The notes under the pieces were generated by a model. It had not been told where the DNA came from and made no database searches. It saw only the letters and a program-made list of their open reading frames with translations. Position numbers and translations under genes: made by a program. A stretch of DNA of 64,000 nucleotides from Hyperoodon ampullatus (lineage: Eukaryota > Chordata > Mammalia > Artiodactyla > Ziphiidae). Shown here piece after piece: positions 1 to 44,589 of this stretch. The stretch spans positions 30,799,980-30,863,979 of the forward strand of contig OX457074.1 in NCBI GenBank assembly GCA_949752795.1. The letters run 5' to 3'. Each line of letters begins with the position of its first letter. The stretch's first letter is position 1.

Positions 1-235
1 ACACGGATTCGAGCCCTGGTCCGGGAAGATCCCACATGCCGCAGAGCAACTAAGCCCGTGCGCCACAACTACTGAGCCCGTGTGTCGCAACTACTGAAGC
101 CCATGTGCCTAGAGCCATGCTCGGCAACAAGAGAAGGCACCGCAATGAGAAGTCCGCACACCGCAACGAACACCCAATGCAGCCCTGCCAAAGTAAGTAA
201 ATAAATAAATAAAATAAAAATGCCAACCTTTAAAA
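1..235 (+). mobile_element. CHR-type SINE, long form, 5' truncated by window edge
   Basis: The sequence starts inside the tRNA-derived box-B-like part (GGATTCGAGCCCTGG). It then shows the GATCCCACATGCCGCAGAGC core and the CACAACTACTGAGCCCG repeats of the long CHR form, ending in AAATAAATAAAT. Confidence 0.9.
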
Positions 236-639
236 AACAAATAAATAAAAAAACAAACAAATAAATGTGTATCTAAATTTGGGGAGTGGGGAGTTACAAC
301 TGGGAAGTAAATGGGTCTCAGGTGTCCTGTGACATTTGCTATCTGCATCTGGAGCTGAGCGCATGGGTATCTGCTCTGAGTGTGGTCTCGGGGTGACACG
401 GCCCAGAAGGGAGGTGAGTCAGACTGCCACCCATGAGGTCACCAGGCCCCTACCTCGCTGCACAGGACTTCCTCAGGGCAGCAGGGCCCTGCCCCACATA
501 TGGCTCATCCGTGGCTCATCACAGACCAGCAGGCAGAGCAGCACTGCTTTGTGTCTCTTTGTATTATCTGAAATATTTCATGAGTGTTTTAAATGATATT
601 CACAAAAACTGTGACGATGAAAATATAAATACGGAGCAC

Positions 640-2430
<1,791 letters not shown>

Positions 2431-4155
2431 AGTGTCTACACACAGAGCAGAGGGATTTAGAGAAACGCCCACAAAACACAAATGTGGAGCAGACCTGAGC
2501 CTCACGTGATAACCCCATTTCCCTGGTTGCCCTGCAGCCAGCCTCTCGTCCCGACACCCACATACAGTACACCTGCTGAGACTTCTTAAAAAGCCTTTGA
2601 CTTTTTTGCCCTTTGAATAACATACTAACCTGGCTGGAAAATCCTCTGATGCTCCATCTACTGTTCTAACACCAGGATATGACGTCACACATCCTCTATG
2701 GTGGCGCCCCTGCCCATCAGCAACTGTGATGCCCCCCCAAGGCCGCCGGGAAGGGCTTATCAGCCCAGCGGACTCAAATCAGTGTTAAGTCAGCACAGTA
2801 GGACCAGGACGCTGGTGACTGGGAAGCCACTGCCCCGCCCTGGACTGGCCACCTAAGGCCCTTCATGTTTGGTTGGTCACACTCTGGATCCGTATTTATC
2901 CGATCCAAAACGGAAAACTGCACTTTCCATATAAAGCATACCGACTTCTCAGTATAAGCTATCAACTGATTCCAAAGTGACGAACTGGGGTTGACTATTT
3001 CACAAGATAGTTTAACTGATGATTTTCGCAGTGATGCCTACTTATTAGATTCCCTAAGTTCTAATTCTTCATTTAACTTTCATTCGCCATTTTGTAACTT
3101 AACATTTTTTTGAACATGCACTGTCTTTTCTCCTTGTTCACATTTTGGTTTTTCATCTAAACTCCCAGTACCAGTCACCTACGGGTGCAGCTGTTTCCCA
3201 GCAGCTCCTCCCGATGGTGAGATAGAAATTTATTGTACTTAGAGCAGCTGCACTGGCACCTGGACCAAATGGAAAACACTGTGGGGAGAATTCAGCTGCT
3301 GGTCACCTTGAATCTCTTAGGTCCGGTCTTTTTACCCTATGGGTCCAGCTGGTTTTTCTCTGACAGGACATTTGTTTTTCATCCTCTTTGAGTCGCTCTC
3401 TCTCTTGTGTTCTCCGTCTTCCTCTTACAGATTGATGTCTGGAGTGTGTGGAAGGGGCCTCCTTCTCATGTGCAATGACCCTCCCCTCCTCCTCCTCCTC
3501 GAGGAGCGATTCTCCCCACACAGTGGCGGCCTCCCCGGCTGCCCCTCCTCCCCCTGGTCCCCTCCAGCCTCCCTGGCCCTCGCATCAACTGAGCAGCGTC
3601 CTTTCCCCTCCTCTGCCTGGAGCCCGACCGCACCGTCCTTGAGCCCCAGGAGAAGAGCTGCGCCGTCCCGGTCACCGCCGCTCTCTGTTGGTTTACTACT
3701 ACCTGCAGCAACGCCTTCCTGGCTCATGGGGAGCTGCATTTTTCTTTTTACACTTTCCTGGGCGGTTTTAACACTTGATAGTAAGCGTATTTTCCGTCAT
3801 CAAAAGCCATTAGGCTTATTTTCATCTTGAAAATAGAAAACACACCATCGGCTCACCTCCCCCAGCTCCAGTGTGCTGGCCCTGTGCCCCCGCGTGGGTC
3901 AGCCCGCCGCAGGTCCTGGGCAACATGGCCACGTCCCCGGGCTCCCTGTCTCTGCCTCCCAGGGTGGCCATATCTCCTACCTCTTGCTCTTCACCTGTCC
4001 CTCTTCTCAAATACCCTGCCCCAGCACTGGAAAGACCAAAAGCCCCTATCAAAGTGCCCTAGGGAGTCAGCTGGGAGAGCTCTTCCTCAGGATGAGACCC
4101 GGTGCTGCTGCCTCGGTGCTGAGGGGGACGAGGGGAGAAAAGGAGCCCAGGGTCA

Positions 4156-19544
<15,389 letters not shown>

Positions 19545-19545
<1 letters not shown>

Positions 19546-19665
19546 GTTCCCGGCGGCCCGGCGGCAGAGGCGGCGCGCGCGGGATGAGGACCAGCGACCC
19601 AGTGGAGGGCCTCGGTGGTGATGACGTCACTTCCGCCGCTCAAGCACCGCGAGATCTCACCTACC
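19545..19665 (-). promoter_or_regulatory. COPS3: COPS3 CpG-island promoter with CRE and ETS-like sites
   Basis: The 19,200-19,660 stretch is very GC- and CpG-rich around the COPS3 first exon. A full palindromic CRE, TGACGTCA, lies at 19,622-19,629. It overlaps an ETS/GABP-type core at 19,629-19,635 (CGGAAGT on the minus strand). A CGCGAGA half of the TCTCGCGAGA housekeeping motif follows at 19,648-19,654. There is no TATA box. These features fit a TATA-less housekeeping promoter; factor binding is inferred from motif matches only. Confidence 0.7.
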
Positions 19666-20966
19666 TGGGACCTGGCTACTGTTTCCATGGAATCCTCTCT
19701 AGGGATACCTCGCCGGAAGGCAGCTTTCTTTCCCTTCCGTCTTCGTTCTGTGCACACGCGAAATCGCTCCCTGGGTTTAACGGGGATGGTGGGCAAAGGA
19801 AGGAACTGAACTCCTAGTTAGGCACATCCTTTCCGGATTTTGTTCTGAATGGCTGTCCCGTTTAACACCTTGCCAAATCCTCCAAGCCCGGCTTAATTGC
19901 CACCTCTTCCCTGAGGCTTTTCCTGCGAGGTAGTAGTCCGGCCACGCAGGCAACATGCGGTCAAATCCCTTGTCTACCACTTAGTAGCTCTGTGACTCTG
20001 GGCAAGTACCTTGGCTGTCCTCTGCCTTGTTTCCCCATCTGTACAATTCTCACGATAAACCACGTAAAATACTTATGGTTGGAGGGGAGTGGTGTGAAGT
20101 GGGGCTGCAGGATAGACAGGGACCACGTCAAGTAAGCTGTGTTAAAGATACTGGACTTTCCCCCCAAGGATTGGGACGCCACGGAGAGTTTGATTCAAGA
20201 GAGTGGCATGATCAGACTTGCACTTAGAAAGGGCTGTCTGGCTTTACATGGATAACCTCAGAGAATCATTTAGGAAGCTATTACAGTAGTCAGTCGATAT
20301 GAAATATAATAGTAAACATTGTACCTTGAAATACAGATGGAAACAAATTGATGTATTTGGGACAAGTATAGATGAATGACTTTAACACTTGTACTGTAGG
20401 ATGGAGCTGTCCCTGAATGCTGTATGGCAACATTTGGTCCTCAAACAGAAGACAGATATTTTGAATTACAGGACACATTTCCATGGATGTACATGGATTT
20501 TAATAAAAGCCAAAAATGTTGTGAGAAGTTAAGCACTACAATAATTCAAAATAGCCACAGCTACTAGTCATACTTTAAATTTTGTTGCCTATTTAGATTG
20601 TGGCATCTGTTCTCAAAGCGTGGTTCCTCAGCCCGCAGCATCAGCGTCACCTGGGAACTTCTTAGAAATGCAAATTCTTGGACTCCACTTTAGACTTACT
20701 ACAAACTCTGAGGGTGGTGCCCTGCAGTCTGAGTTTAACAAGCCCTGAAGGTAAACTTGATGCACACTAAAGTTTGAGAATACCTGCATTGTGGCAAAGA
20801 GGAGCCAGGAATCAAATCACACTCATTTCAAAACTGCTAAGGGGCATCCCACCCTTCTCTCTTCCTCTCAAGAGTGAAATGACTGAAGGAGATGTGGTTA
20901 GAGGGATAACCTTGGATATATTCTAACTTTTTTTAAAGCTATTCATGTGTAAAATCCAGCAATTAA

Positions 20967-21322
20967 GTTTATTTTTTAATAAATTTATTTTATTTATAAA
21001 TCTATTTATTTATTTATTTTTGGCTGTATTGGGTCTTTGTTGCTGCGCGCAGGCTTTCTCTAGTTGTGGCGAGCAGGGACTACTCTTTGTTGCGTTGCGT
21101 GGGCTTCTCATTGCGGTGGCTTTTCTTGGTGCGGAGCAGGGGCTCTAGGCACGTGGGCTCAGTAGTTGTGGCTCGGGGGCTCTAGAGCGCAGGCTCAGTA
21201 GCTGCGGCGCATGGGCTTAGTTGTGGGTTCTTAGATGTGGGATCTTCCTGGCCCAGGGCTCGAAGCCGTGTCCCCTGCATTGGCAGGTGGATTTTTAACC
21301 ACTGTGCCACCAGTGAAGTCCT
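20967..21322 (-). mobile_element. CHR-type SINE, long form
   Basis: Minus-strand element: the plus strand starts with T/A-rich tail TTATTTATTTATTTTTGGCT and ends CCACCAGTGAAGTCC. Target duplication CAGCAATTA at about 20,958 and 21,323. Confidence 0.93.
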
Positions 21323-22044
21323 CAGCAATTACTTGAGACACATCTTACAACAAACAGCCACAGCAGTGAGTGGAGATACCACATTTAACTATCTGTTTTT
21401 CATTCTCTGAATACACATTTACTTTGTCTCTGATACGTGTCCAGCCCTGTGCCAGATGCCAGGTGTATATCTGTCATCAAGACAAAGTTCTTGTGGCAAT
21501 GAAGCTCTGGCCGTAGGAGTTACACACAAAGCAAGCAAATAAAATACTTTCAGAGAGTCAGTACCTGTTATGAAGAAAATGAAACATGGTCATGGGGTAG
21601 AGGAAGGTCAGGAAATGCTTCCAAGATGTGAAGGGTGAGAAGGAGCCAATGAAAAGGGATCTGGGAGCAGAGAGTTTCAGGGAGAAGAACAAATGTATGC
21701 CAAGATCTTTAGACCCAAATAAGCTTGGTGTGTTTCTGGAAAAGACAAAATGCTAGTGTGTCTTAGAGTATAGTGGGTGAGGAGGGTCCTGGTGTGTCTC
21801 TGTTGGATACTGCTTGCCTACAACAACAGTAATAGTCTCTTATTCATTCAAATTGACAATAAAAGATTTTAAAGCCAGAAGAAAAAAAAAAGCCACCTAT
21901 AACGGGGTACATAACAATATTTATTTTAGATTCATTTGAAAGTCACCGGTTTTATTAAGGCTTCGAGATATTTGCACGGTGTTAATTGCTCTTCTAACAG
22001 CCTCTCCCCAGCCAGTCACTGTAAAGCAGGGGGCACATCACTGT

Positions 22045-22200
22045 TTTGGTTCCTTCCTACTGTCACTCCCTGAAGTTCTTCTGCCTATTTTGTTGACTTA
22101 TTTTGCTTTGTGTCCCTCTCCCCTTCTAAAATGTGAGTTCCAGGGTAGCAGGACTTCGTCCACATGGTCCACTGCGCGACGCTCCAGGGGCTCAGTAAAC
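22045..22200 (+). mobile_element. L2-like LINE 3' remnant
   Basis: TAAAATGTGAGTTCCAGGGT then AGCAGGACTTCGT then GGGGCTCAGTAAACGT follows the L2 3'-end order. Diverged; assigned by pattern. Confidence 0.5.
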
Positions 22201-22349
22201 GTCTCCGAGACACAGGCCTGCTCCATCCTCGCTGCGGCACTGGGAGGAGGGAGCCCAGGCGCAGGATCCTGGGAGAAGGTGCCAGTGGAGATCGGGGACT
22301 GCGGACGCCCCGGGGACAGCCCAGCGCCCAGGGCTGTCCTCCAGGCCAC

Positions 22350-22616
22350 GCCCCTCGGGCCCGCCTCCGGCAGCGCGGGTCCCTTTAAGGGCGGCGAGGC
22401 CGCAGCCTCGCTCTGGGGCTTGAGCCTGCGCGCTCGTTTCCCGCTCGCCCCGCGCGCCCCACGCGCCCCGAGCCCCGCGCGCCCCACGCATCCCGCGCGT
22501 CCCCGACCCCGCGCGCGCCCCCCGCATCCCGCGACCCCGACGCCCGCTCCCCTGTCCGCAGTGTCTCCTCCCGCGGACATGGCCCTGGTGTTTGCGGCGA
22601 GCGCCCGCCAGGGGCC
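22350..22616 (+). promoter_or_regulatory. NT5M: NT5M CpG-island promoter and 5' UTR region
   Basis: CpG-dense, TATA-less sequence immediately upstream of the NT5M ATG, continuing through exon 1 to about 22,930. A tandem array of CGCGCCCCACGC-like words occupies 22,440-22,550. The CpG peak over the first exon supports a promoter here; the exact start site cannot be read from the sequence. Confidence 0.65.
22440..22550. repeat. NT5M: GC-rich short tandem repeat in NT5M promoter
   Basis: Irregular repeats of CCCCGCGCGCCCCACGC and CATCCCGCG words, about 15-18 bp apart, four to five copies. On the minus strand they read as GARGARGAR-like protein repeats, which explains a false long ORF there. Confidence 0.7.

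Positions 22617-22620
<4 letters not shown>
22579..22620 (+). CDS. Possible 13-codon upstream ORF overlapping NT5M start
   Basis: ATG at 22,579 in a strong context (G at -3, G at +4) encodes MALVFAASARQGP. Its TGA stop at 22,618-22,620 overlaps the NT5M ATG at 22,617-22,619 as ATGA. If the transcript includes this ATG, translation of NT5M would depend on leaky scanning or reinitiation. Presence in mRNA is unproven. Confidence 0.4.
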
Positions 22621-38239
<15,619 letters not shown>

Positions 38240-38698
38240 GCTGGCTGAGCCCCGGCCCCGCACATTGCCCGGCCTGGCCTTACATGCACCTCGGGGCAAG
38301 GCTGGCCCAGGGCCCTGGACAGGACACAGGCAGCCAGGCCGACCTCAGGCCTCCGGTCAGGGAGGAGCCCGGGGCGTTGTTCAGAGGGGACAGCCCTCCC
38401 CTCCCTCAGGGAAGCCCCCTCCCCGGCCAGCAGCCGCCTGGTCTGAGGGTGACGTAGGAGCAGGTGGGGACAACCGCCCCGCTCTGAACCACGGCCCCTG
38501 CTGCCCGGCGCCCAGGGGTCTCCCCTGTGGACCTGCCCCGGATCCAGCAAACACGGTGCGAGTTCTGGGCCATGCCAGGCTCTGTGCCAGGGGTCCTCCC
38601 TGGGCCCCGCCTCTGACTGGCTAGAGGGCTCTGTTTGCCCCCCCACTCCCCCCCCTACCCGGGGGCTGAAGGCTTGGATGTTCGCTGAAGGCGTGAAC

Positions 38699-38704
38699 AA
38701 TAAA
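38699..38704 (+). terminator. NT5M: NT5M poly(A) signal AATAAA
   Basis: Canonical AATAAA 460 bp past the stop codon, followed at 10-20 bp by TGCTGTTCTCTAG. It predicts a 3' UTR of about 480 nt and cleavage near 38,715-38,725. Confidence 0.8.
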
Positions 38705-41382
38705 TGCTGTTCTCTAGTCCCCGCCCCAAGGTCCTCTGGCATCTGGCCCCCGGGTGCCCAGCTGTCCCCCTGCACTGCTGAGAGCCTGGGTTGGGGGTGC
38801 AGCTTGATGGGTCTACCTCACCACGGGGCCGCATGGGGCCGGGAGGGGCGGGCCCTGACGGTGGCGCAGGTGGCAGCGCTGGCGGCTGCGGTGTCCCCGG
38901 GCGGGAAGTGGCCCCGTAACTGGCCACCCACGGCCCGTGCTTTCTTGCCCACTCCTGCCCCCGCTGTGCTCCCCACGGCTGCCCTCCTGGGACCCCCTGG
39001 TTGTCCCTTGGGCCCTGGGGGTGGGTCGGGCAGGAGGAAAGGTGAGGAGAGCGGCCGGTGGGTCCCGACTGGAGGGTATCGGGGCTGCATCACGTGGGCT
39101 GGAGGCCCCCGGCCCGAGCAGGGTAGTGTCCGGAGGAGTCCCGGCCGCCCTGGCCTGAGGCCCGGGAAGGAAACGAGACCCTGGGACTCCAGGGGCACAG
39201 GAGAGCAGGTCACACGCGTCACGGGGTGTGTCACCCTCTTCCTGGGCTCTTTACCCTGACTGCTCGTGCCGGCGGCCAGCAGCGGCCTGCCCACCGGGCC
39301 CTCTGCACCCTCCCTCCGAACGCCTCCCTGCTTAGAATGATCAAGTCCGGACGCCCCAGCTCTGGACCGTCTGGGACCGCAGCCTCTGCTTGATGAGAAC
39401 CACGCCCTTCCCTGGACGTGGCCACCTTGTTCACGGCTGTCTTGGGCTCTGTTGGTTTCTCCAGCGGGGGCTGGGGAGGGGCTGGGTGGGGAGGTGCTTC
39501 CTTGCAGAGAGGTCCTAGGGAGGGCCATCCCTCCCCATCCCCCGGCAGTGTCATTGGCACCGCTGGCGTAGCCTGTGCCCTGAGGTCGGCTCTGGGACCC
39601 CACGTCTGGTGGGCGGACCTCTCACCACAGGGAGACATCTCCTCGGGGGATGCTGAGACCCCCAGCCTGCGCTCCGGGCCGCTGGTGCAGTGCAGGGTGT
39701 GAGCAGGGGTGGGGTGAGGCCCAGCCAGAGCCCCTCCCTCGCATCTGGGCTCTTCCAGCTGATGGCTGCCCTGGGTTTTAAAGGCCAGTTCAGGTCAGCT
39801 GGAATCACTCACCCTGAGGTAGCAGCCACTGAAGCTGCCCAATCAGTTCAAGGAGAAAAAAATCATTGCAGGGACCACGGTGTCTGGTTACTTCCTCAAG
39901 GTGCCAGGGAGCAGGGGGGCCCCTCCCACCAGGTGACACTGACGGAGATCTGGGTGGAGGAGGTGAGAGCCCTCCTGGCCCTGGCGGGGGTGGGGGAGGC
40001 ACTGCAGAGGCCCTGGGGCTGCCAGTGAGGGAGCTAGGCGGGAAGGAGATGGCCGGACAGGCCTGGAGCCTGGAGCAGAGGGGGGAATCGGAGGTGGTGG
40101 CTGTGACAGCTGGTCCAGGGGCCGGTACTGCCCTCCTTGTGAGGCAGCTGGGGACACAGGCAGGACCGCAGGGCTCTATGATTCCTTTTGTCAAGCAGGA
40201 TACACCTGCCTCATTTAAATGAAGGTGAGTTTCTTCAAACTTGAAAAGCACATGTTTTGCTTCTGGACCCTTAATGACCTGCAGAAAAGGAAGGCCCCCT
40301 CCCATGGGTGACGCGTCAGCTGGGTCCCTCGCCTTCTCCACTGGCCTCAAAATGCCTCAGCTCTGTCGAGAGCAGAGACTGACCCCTTTGAAAATATTGT
40401 AAATATTCTGGACTCGAGGCCCAGAGCGCCCTGGGAGGAGCAGTGCACCAGGTTTGGAGCAGAAAGACTCAGAATGGTTTCTTCACTGTTCTGGGTCACA
40501 GTTTCCCCAGCTGGGACCCATCCCAGCATCACAACCCCAGTAACGACAGTGTCCTCAGCATCCACCATGTCCCGGGAGCTGACGAGCACTTTACGTGGCC
40601 TTGTAACCAACCACCTCCCACGGCTGCTTCCACTTCCCCGGGGGGCCAAGGGCATGCCAGGTGCTGCAGCCGTGCTCTGGGCCTCCGCACAACACTGTCC
40701 CCCGCTCCAGAACCCCCTACAGCTCAGCTGTCCAGGACAAAGCAGAGTCTGGGCTCAGGGGCTGGGCCTCCATCTGGAGATGAGACTCAGGCACCCGGCC
40801 TGTGGCAGAAACCGAAGACAAGTCCTGGAAGCCGGAGGGTGGCGGTGGGCAGCAGGCTGACACGGCCCTCAGTCGCCAGGCCAAGGCAGAGGTGTGGGGA
40901 GCGGGGAGGAGGGACACTCCCGTCGCCCCCGTTCGCCATCCAGGGGAAGCCATGAGTCCTGCGGCCCCAAGGGAAGGTAGGGCAGGAACCCATGGGATGA
41001 GGATGCAGGAGCTGGCCAGGTGGGTCCCCTCTAGAGGGAAAGGAGATGAGGGGTCTCAGCTGGAGTGAGGGAGGGCCAGGCCCCTGGAGGTGCCCTGCCC
41101 CCTCCAAAGTGTGAGAAAGAGGATGGACATTCCAGCAGAGACTCTGGCCAGCTGAGGAGGCTGGTCCCACACAGCAAGGCCGAGGTCGTGCCCCCAAGGT
41201 CCCCCCACTCTGGCACAGGAAGAAAAGGACTCAGGGTCCCTGGGTGCCTGTGGAGGTGGTGCTGAGGATGGATGAGGCCATAGGCTGGGGGCTCATCAGG
41301 CGACCACCAAGGAGGGGCTGAGTGACCCTGGGGCCGAGTCTGGCTGGGCCGAGGGCACCTTATCCCCCTGCTGCAGGCATTT

Positions 41383-41475
41383 GGATCAAACACAGGCTTT
41401 ACTTTCTCAGCTTCAGTTTTCAAAAAATTAAAACGAGTGCATCTTACCTGACCTCGTGGTCACGTGGGAGGATGG
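41383..41475 (-). repeat. MIR-derived segment, inverted-repeat arm A
   Basis: Reverse complement matches 43,864-43,956 at roughly 79 of 93 positions by eye, including CCCACGTGACCACGAGG and CGTTTTAATTTT. It contains a CACGTG box. Confidence 0.7.
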
Positions 41476-42054
41476 ATGACCAGGTCCCAGCAGACCCAGA
41501 GCCTGGTCCAGATGTTCCCTAGGCAGGGATGAACACGGAGACCCTCTGAAGGGGACATCGGTCCCCCCAGGGAGCGGGGACATGCTCCTGGGAAGAACCT
41601 GAGTTAGAGGCCAGAGAAGCCATTTTGGGTGGAAAGAGACTGAATTCGTTTTAGCTGTTGATTAAAAGTGATCAGTTATAGTGAATAATGAACATGTACC
41701 TGCAGGTCTGAGTTTTAGTGTATTTACATTTGGTCCTGCCCACACCCAGCCCAGGAGGCCAGGGCTCAGAGAGGGTCACAGGTGAGCCCGGGCCACCCAG
41801 CACAGAGGGCTGAGGCCGAGCTCAGCCCCCAGAGCCCGGAGGGGAGGGGCTAGGAACTGGGAGCCTGGAGGCTGGGGCCTGGTTTATCCCCGACTTGCTG
41901 TGACCTGGACAAAGCCAAGTCTCTGAGCCATTTCCAAGGTTGGTCAGCTTCCGCGAGAAAGGGTTGCAGGAAATAGGGACATTTATTCCACAGCACGGCT
42001 GCTTGGTGGAGGAAGTGGATTTGCTCTGTGAAACAAGGTGGGGCCTGGTGGCCG

Positions 42055-42090
42055 GAGCCCCAGTGGCCAGAGCCCCAGTGGCCAGAGCCG
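42055..42090. repeat. Short tandem repeat, 15-bp unit, about 2.5 copies
   Basis: The unit GAGCCCCAGTGGCCA is repeated just upstream of the compound microsatellite. Confidence 0.8.
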
Positions 42091-42179
42091 GGGGCTCTGG
42101 AAGCTCTGACGGGGACCAGGGGCGCCAGTCCTGGCTCGAGCACCAGCCAGCAGCACAGCCCATTGAAATGGATGCAGGG

Positions 42180-42183
<4 letters not shown>

Positions 42184-42251
<68 letters not shown>
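42184..42251. repeat. Compound (GT)n(GA)n microsatellite
   Basis: About 18 GT units pass directly into about 15 GA units, an alternating purine-pyrimidine tract next to a pure purine tract. Confidence 0.97.
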
Positions 42252-42254
<3 letters not shown>

Positions 42255-43863
42255 GGGTGCTGGCGATTACTGGGGACACAGGCAACTGTGGGGAAGGAAG
42301 CAGAAGGAAGGGCAGGTCCCCTAAACTCCCTCCCAGCCCCCTGGACCAGCACCTCCTGCCCTTTCTCCCAGGCCACCGTGGACAAGGTCGGACCCTGCGT
42401 GTCAGCCAGGCTGAGGGCCGTGTCCAGCCTGCCTGGCCAGCAGAGCACCCGCCGCTCTCATGACCTCCAAGTGGCTGAGACGTCGTCCTGCTTCCGAGTC
42501 AGTAGCGTGCGCGGGTCCAGGCGGCCTTGGCCTGTGCCTGACCACCCCCCAGACGCCCCCCACCCCTCCCAGTTCCTGGGGCACGTCTCTCCTGTGTCTT
42601 GCTTGCATTTTCCATTCGGTCGGCACCCAGCCAACCCCCAGCCTCCTTGTGGGGAGTCAGGCCACCGTCTCCCCAGCCCTGTGCAGTCCGAGGGAACGAA
42701 GGCAGGTCTGTGCCACGGTTGCCCCGTCCAGGGGGCTGGGCCTCACAGGGGAGAGGGGCAGGCCTGCAGGCTCACAAAGCTGCTTCCCTCGAAGACTAAG
42801 CCACAGCTGCAACAAATGACCGAAATAGGAGCCAATCACCTGCCCAGCCAACACCTCGGCCCTGTTGGCAATTTGGATGAAACTTTAAAAGAAAAATTAT
42901 TGATTCGATTCTGCAAAGCTGGCTTGGACCCACAGGCTGGTGCCTAAGGAGGCCGGAAATGATTGGGGAATTTTTCACATAGGAGCCAGGAGAGGTGTGT
43001 AGCCGAGGAGTCGCTGCCCGGGAGGACAGCAGGTGGTGCCAGCCTGTACGGGAGCTGCAGTTCACACAGATGGACACCGGATGGCACCAGAGAGCCAGCT
43101 CTGGCTGCTCTCACCTTCTGGGGCCAGGGCGGGGCCGGAAGGAGCCGGGCACCCAGACCACCCCTGCCCGGGTCCTGGACTCATCGTCCTGGTTCTGGAA
43201 ACTCCTGTGGGGAGGGCCTGGGCTGTGCACAGAGGGGACCCCAGCTGCTGACAGCTGAGTGGACGGTACCTGAAAGCAGAGGCCTCGTGGCAGTTCGGGC
43301 CCCAGGGACAGACCGGGGCGGGAGACTGCGGTCCAGGTGGGCCCAGCTGGGGAGGACCGGGTACTGGGAGACCTAGAGGGTCCCTGTACTCCTGGAGACT
43401 CCTCTGGGGCGGCCCAGCCTCGCCTCCTGTCTCCCTGCCTTCACGGGACCCCATACAAACCAGAGGTGCAGGTGGGAGCCCTCAGACGTGTTTACAGGCT
43501 AACATATTCTTTCAGGGGTCAGGTGCCCAGGGGTCTGGCCCCAGGCCAGGGTCGGGGGGTCAGGGGCGTCAGCCGCTCTGCTTGGGCTCCAGCTCTCACC
43601 CCTGTGCGAGCTGAGGGTTCATCCCCCCACCACCACCACCAACGACCCAGGCCTCCTGGACCCTGGTGGCAATCGAGCCCCTGACCTCTGACCTAAACAA
43701 GGGCCGCCTGGCCGTGGCCCCATCCTCCTCCAACCTCCTTGGCACTAACTGCCTGAACTCAGACCCTGGGAGGGGGTACCCACTAAGTGAGTGGAAAGAG
43801 AGTCGAGAGTAGGGGGAAGGGCCCCATATTCCTGGAGCATCTGCTGGACATGAGCCACGTTGT

Positions 43864-43956
43864 CCATCTTCCCACGTGACCACGAGGCCAGGTGAGATGA
43901 GTTCGTTTTAATTTTGTGAAAACTGAAGCTGAGAGAGCGGAGCCTGGGTTCGGTCC
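43864..43956 (+). repeat. MIR-derived segment, inverted-repeat arm B
   Basis: Partner of 41,383-41,475 in opposite orientation. It ends with the MIR-like GAAAACTGAAGCTGAGAGAG and GCCTGGGTTCGGTCC. Confidence 0.7.
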
Positions 43957-44589
43957 AAATGCCAAAGGCCGTGCCCTTCCCACCGTCCACAGCTGCCGCT
44001 CGGGGCAGGGATGGGAAACCCAGAGGCGCACGAGGAAGGAGGCCCTAGTGGTGGGCGACTCGCAGCGAAGCCCCCTGTGGTCCCAGGTCCCCAGCGCGCT
44101 GAACAGCCGCCCCCCTCTAGGAGGTGAACCTGCGACCGTGTGGAACACCTTAAAGGTGGGGGCAGCGGGGCCTGACGGAAGGAGGGAGCCTGACGGATGG
44201 GGGCTGCTGCCAAGCGTGAGTGGAGCCAGGGACTCTGGACGGTGTGTCTGGGGCTCAAGGGGGCCCGGCCCCCTGCAGGATGGTGATTTAGGGCACCTCC
44301 ATGGGAGCCACCAGGTGAGTTGAACCCTCTTCCCCATCACCCCCCCAATACACACACACACACACCTGGGCCAAGCAGAGAACACAGGCATCTGGGGTTG
44401 GGGGGAGGGAGCGTGGGAGCCAAGCCGAAGGGATGGGCAGGGGCCCCGAAGGCCGGCACACCCGGGGGGTTGGGGGGCCCCCAGCACAGAACATCGGGCA
44501 TTGTCTAGGGGTGACTCTGCTCTCACACGCACTGGGGGCAGGCTGTGCGGCTGGGGTGAACCTCAGGTATAAACAACAGGCATCAGACA

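Larger units (their letters stand above)
19666..22350. other. Intergenic interval between divergent COPS3 and NT5M
   Basis: Holds a MIR/L2-type region at 19,830-20,060, unique AT-rich DNA, one long-form CHR SINE (20,967-21,322), L2-like sequence at 21,410-21,540 and 22,045-22,200, and no coding exon. The start codons of the two divergent genes are 3.07 kb apart. Confidence 0.6.
38725..44580. other. Intergenic GC-rich region downstream of NT5M
   Basis: No coding exon is supportable. Frames of 180-260 codons on either strand (such as 38,818-39,603 minus) are low-complexity Pro/Gly/Arg products of GC-rich DNA. Contents seen: MIR-like traces (40,520-40,650), an inverted pair of MIR-derived segments (41,383 and 43,864), a compound microsatellite at 42,184, and a short CA run at 44,351. 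Confidence 0.5.

Noticed and set aside
38818..39603. 261-codon minus-strand frame
   Set aside because: Low-complexity Pro/Arg/Gly/Ser translation of GC-rich intergenic DNA with no recognisable domain.
41983..42324. Frames with Val-Cys, Arg-Glu or Thr-His repeats
   Set aside because: Translations of the compound GT/GA microsatellite on both strands.
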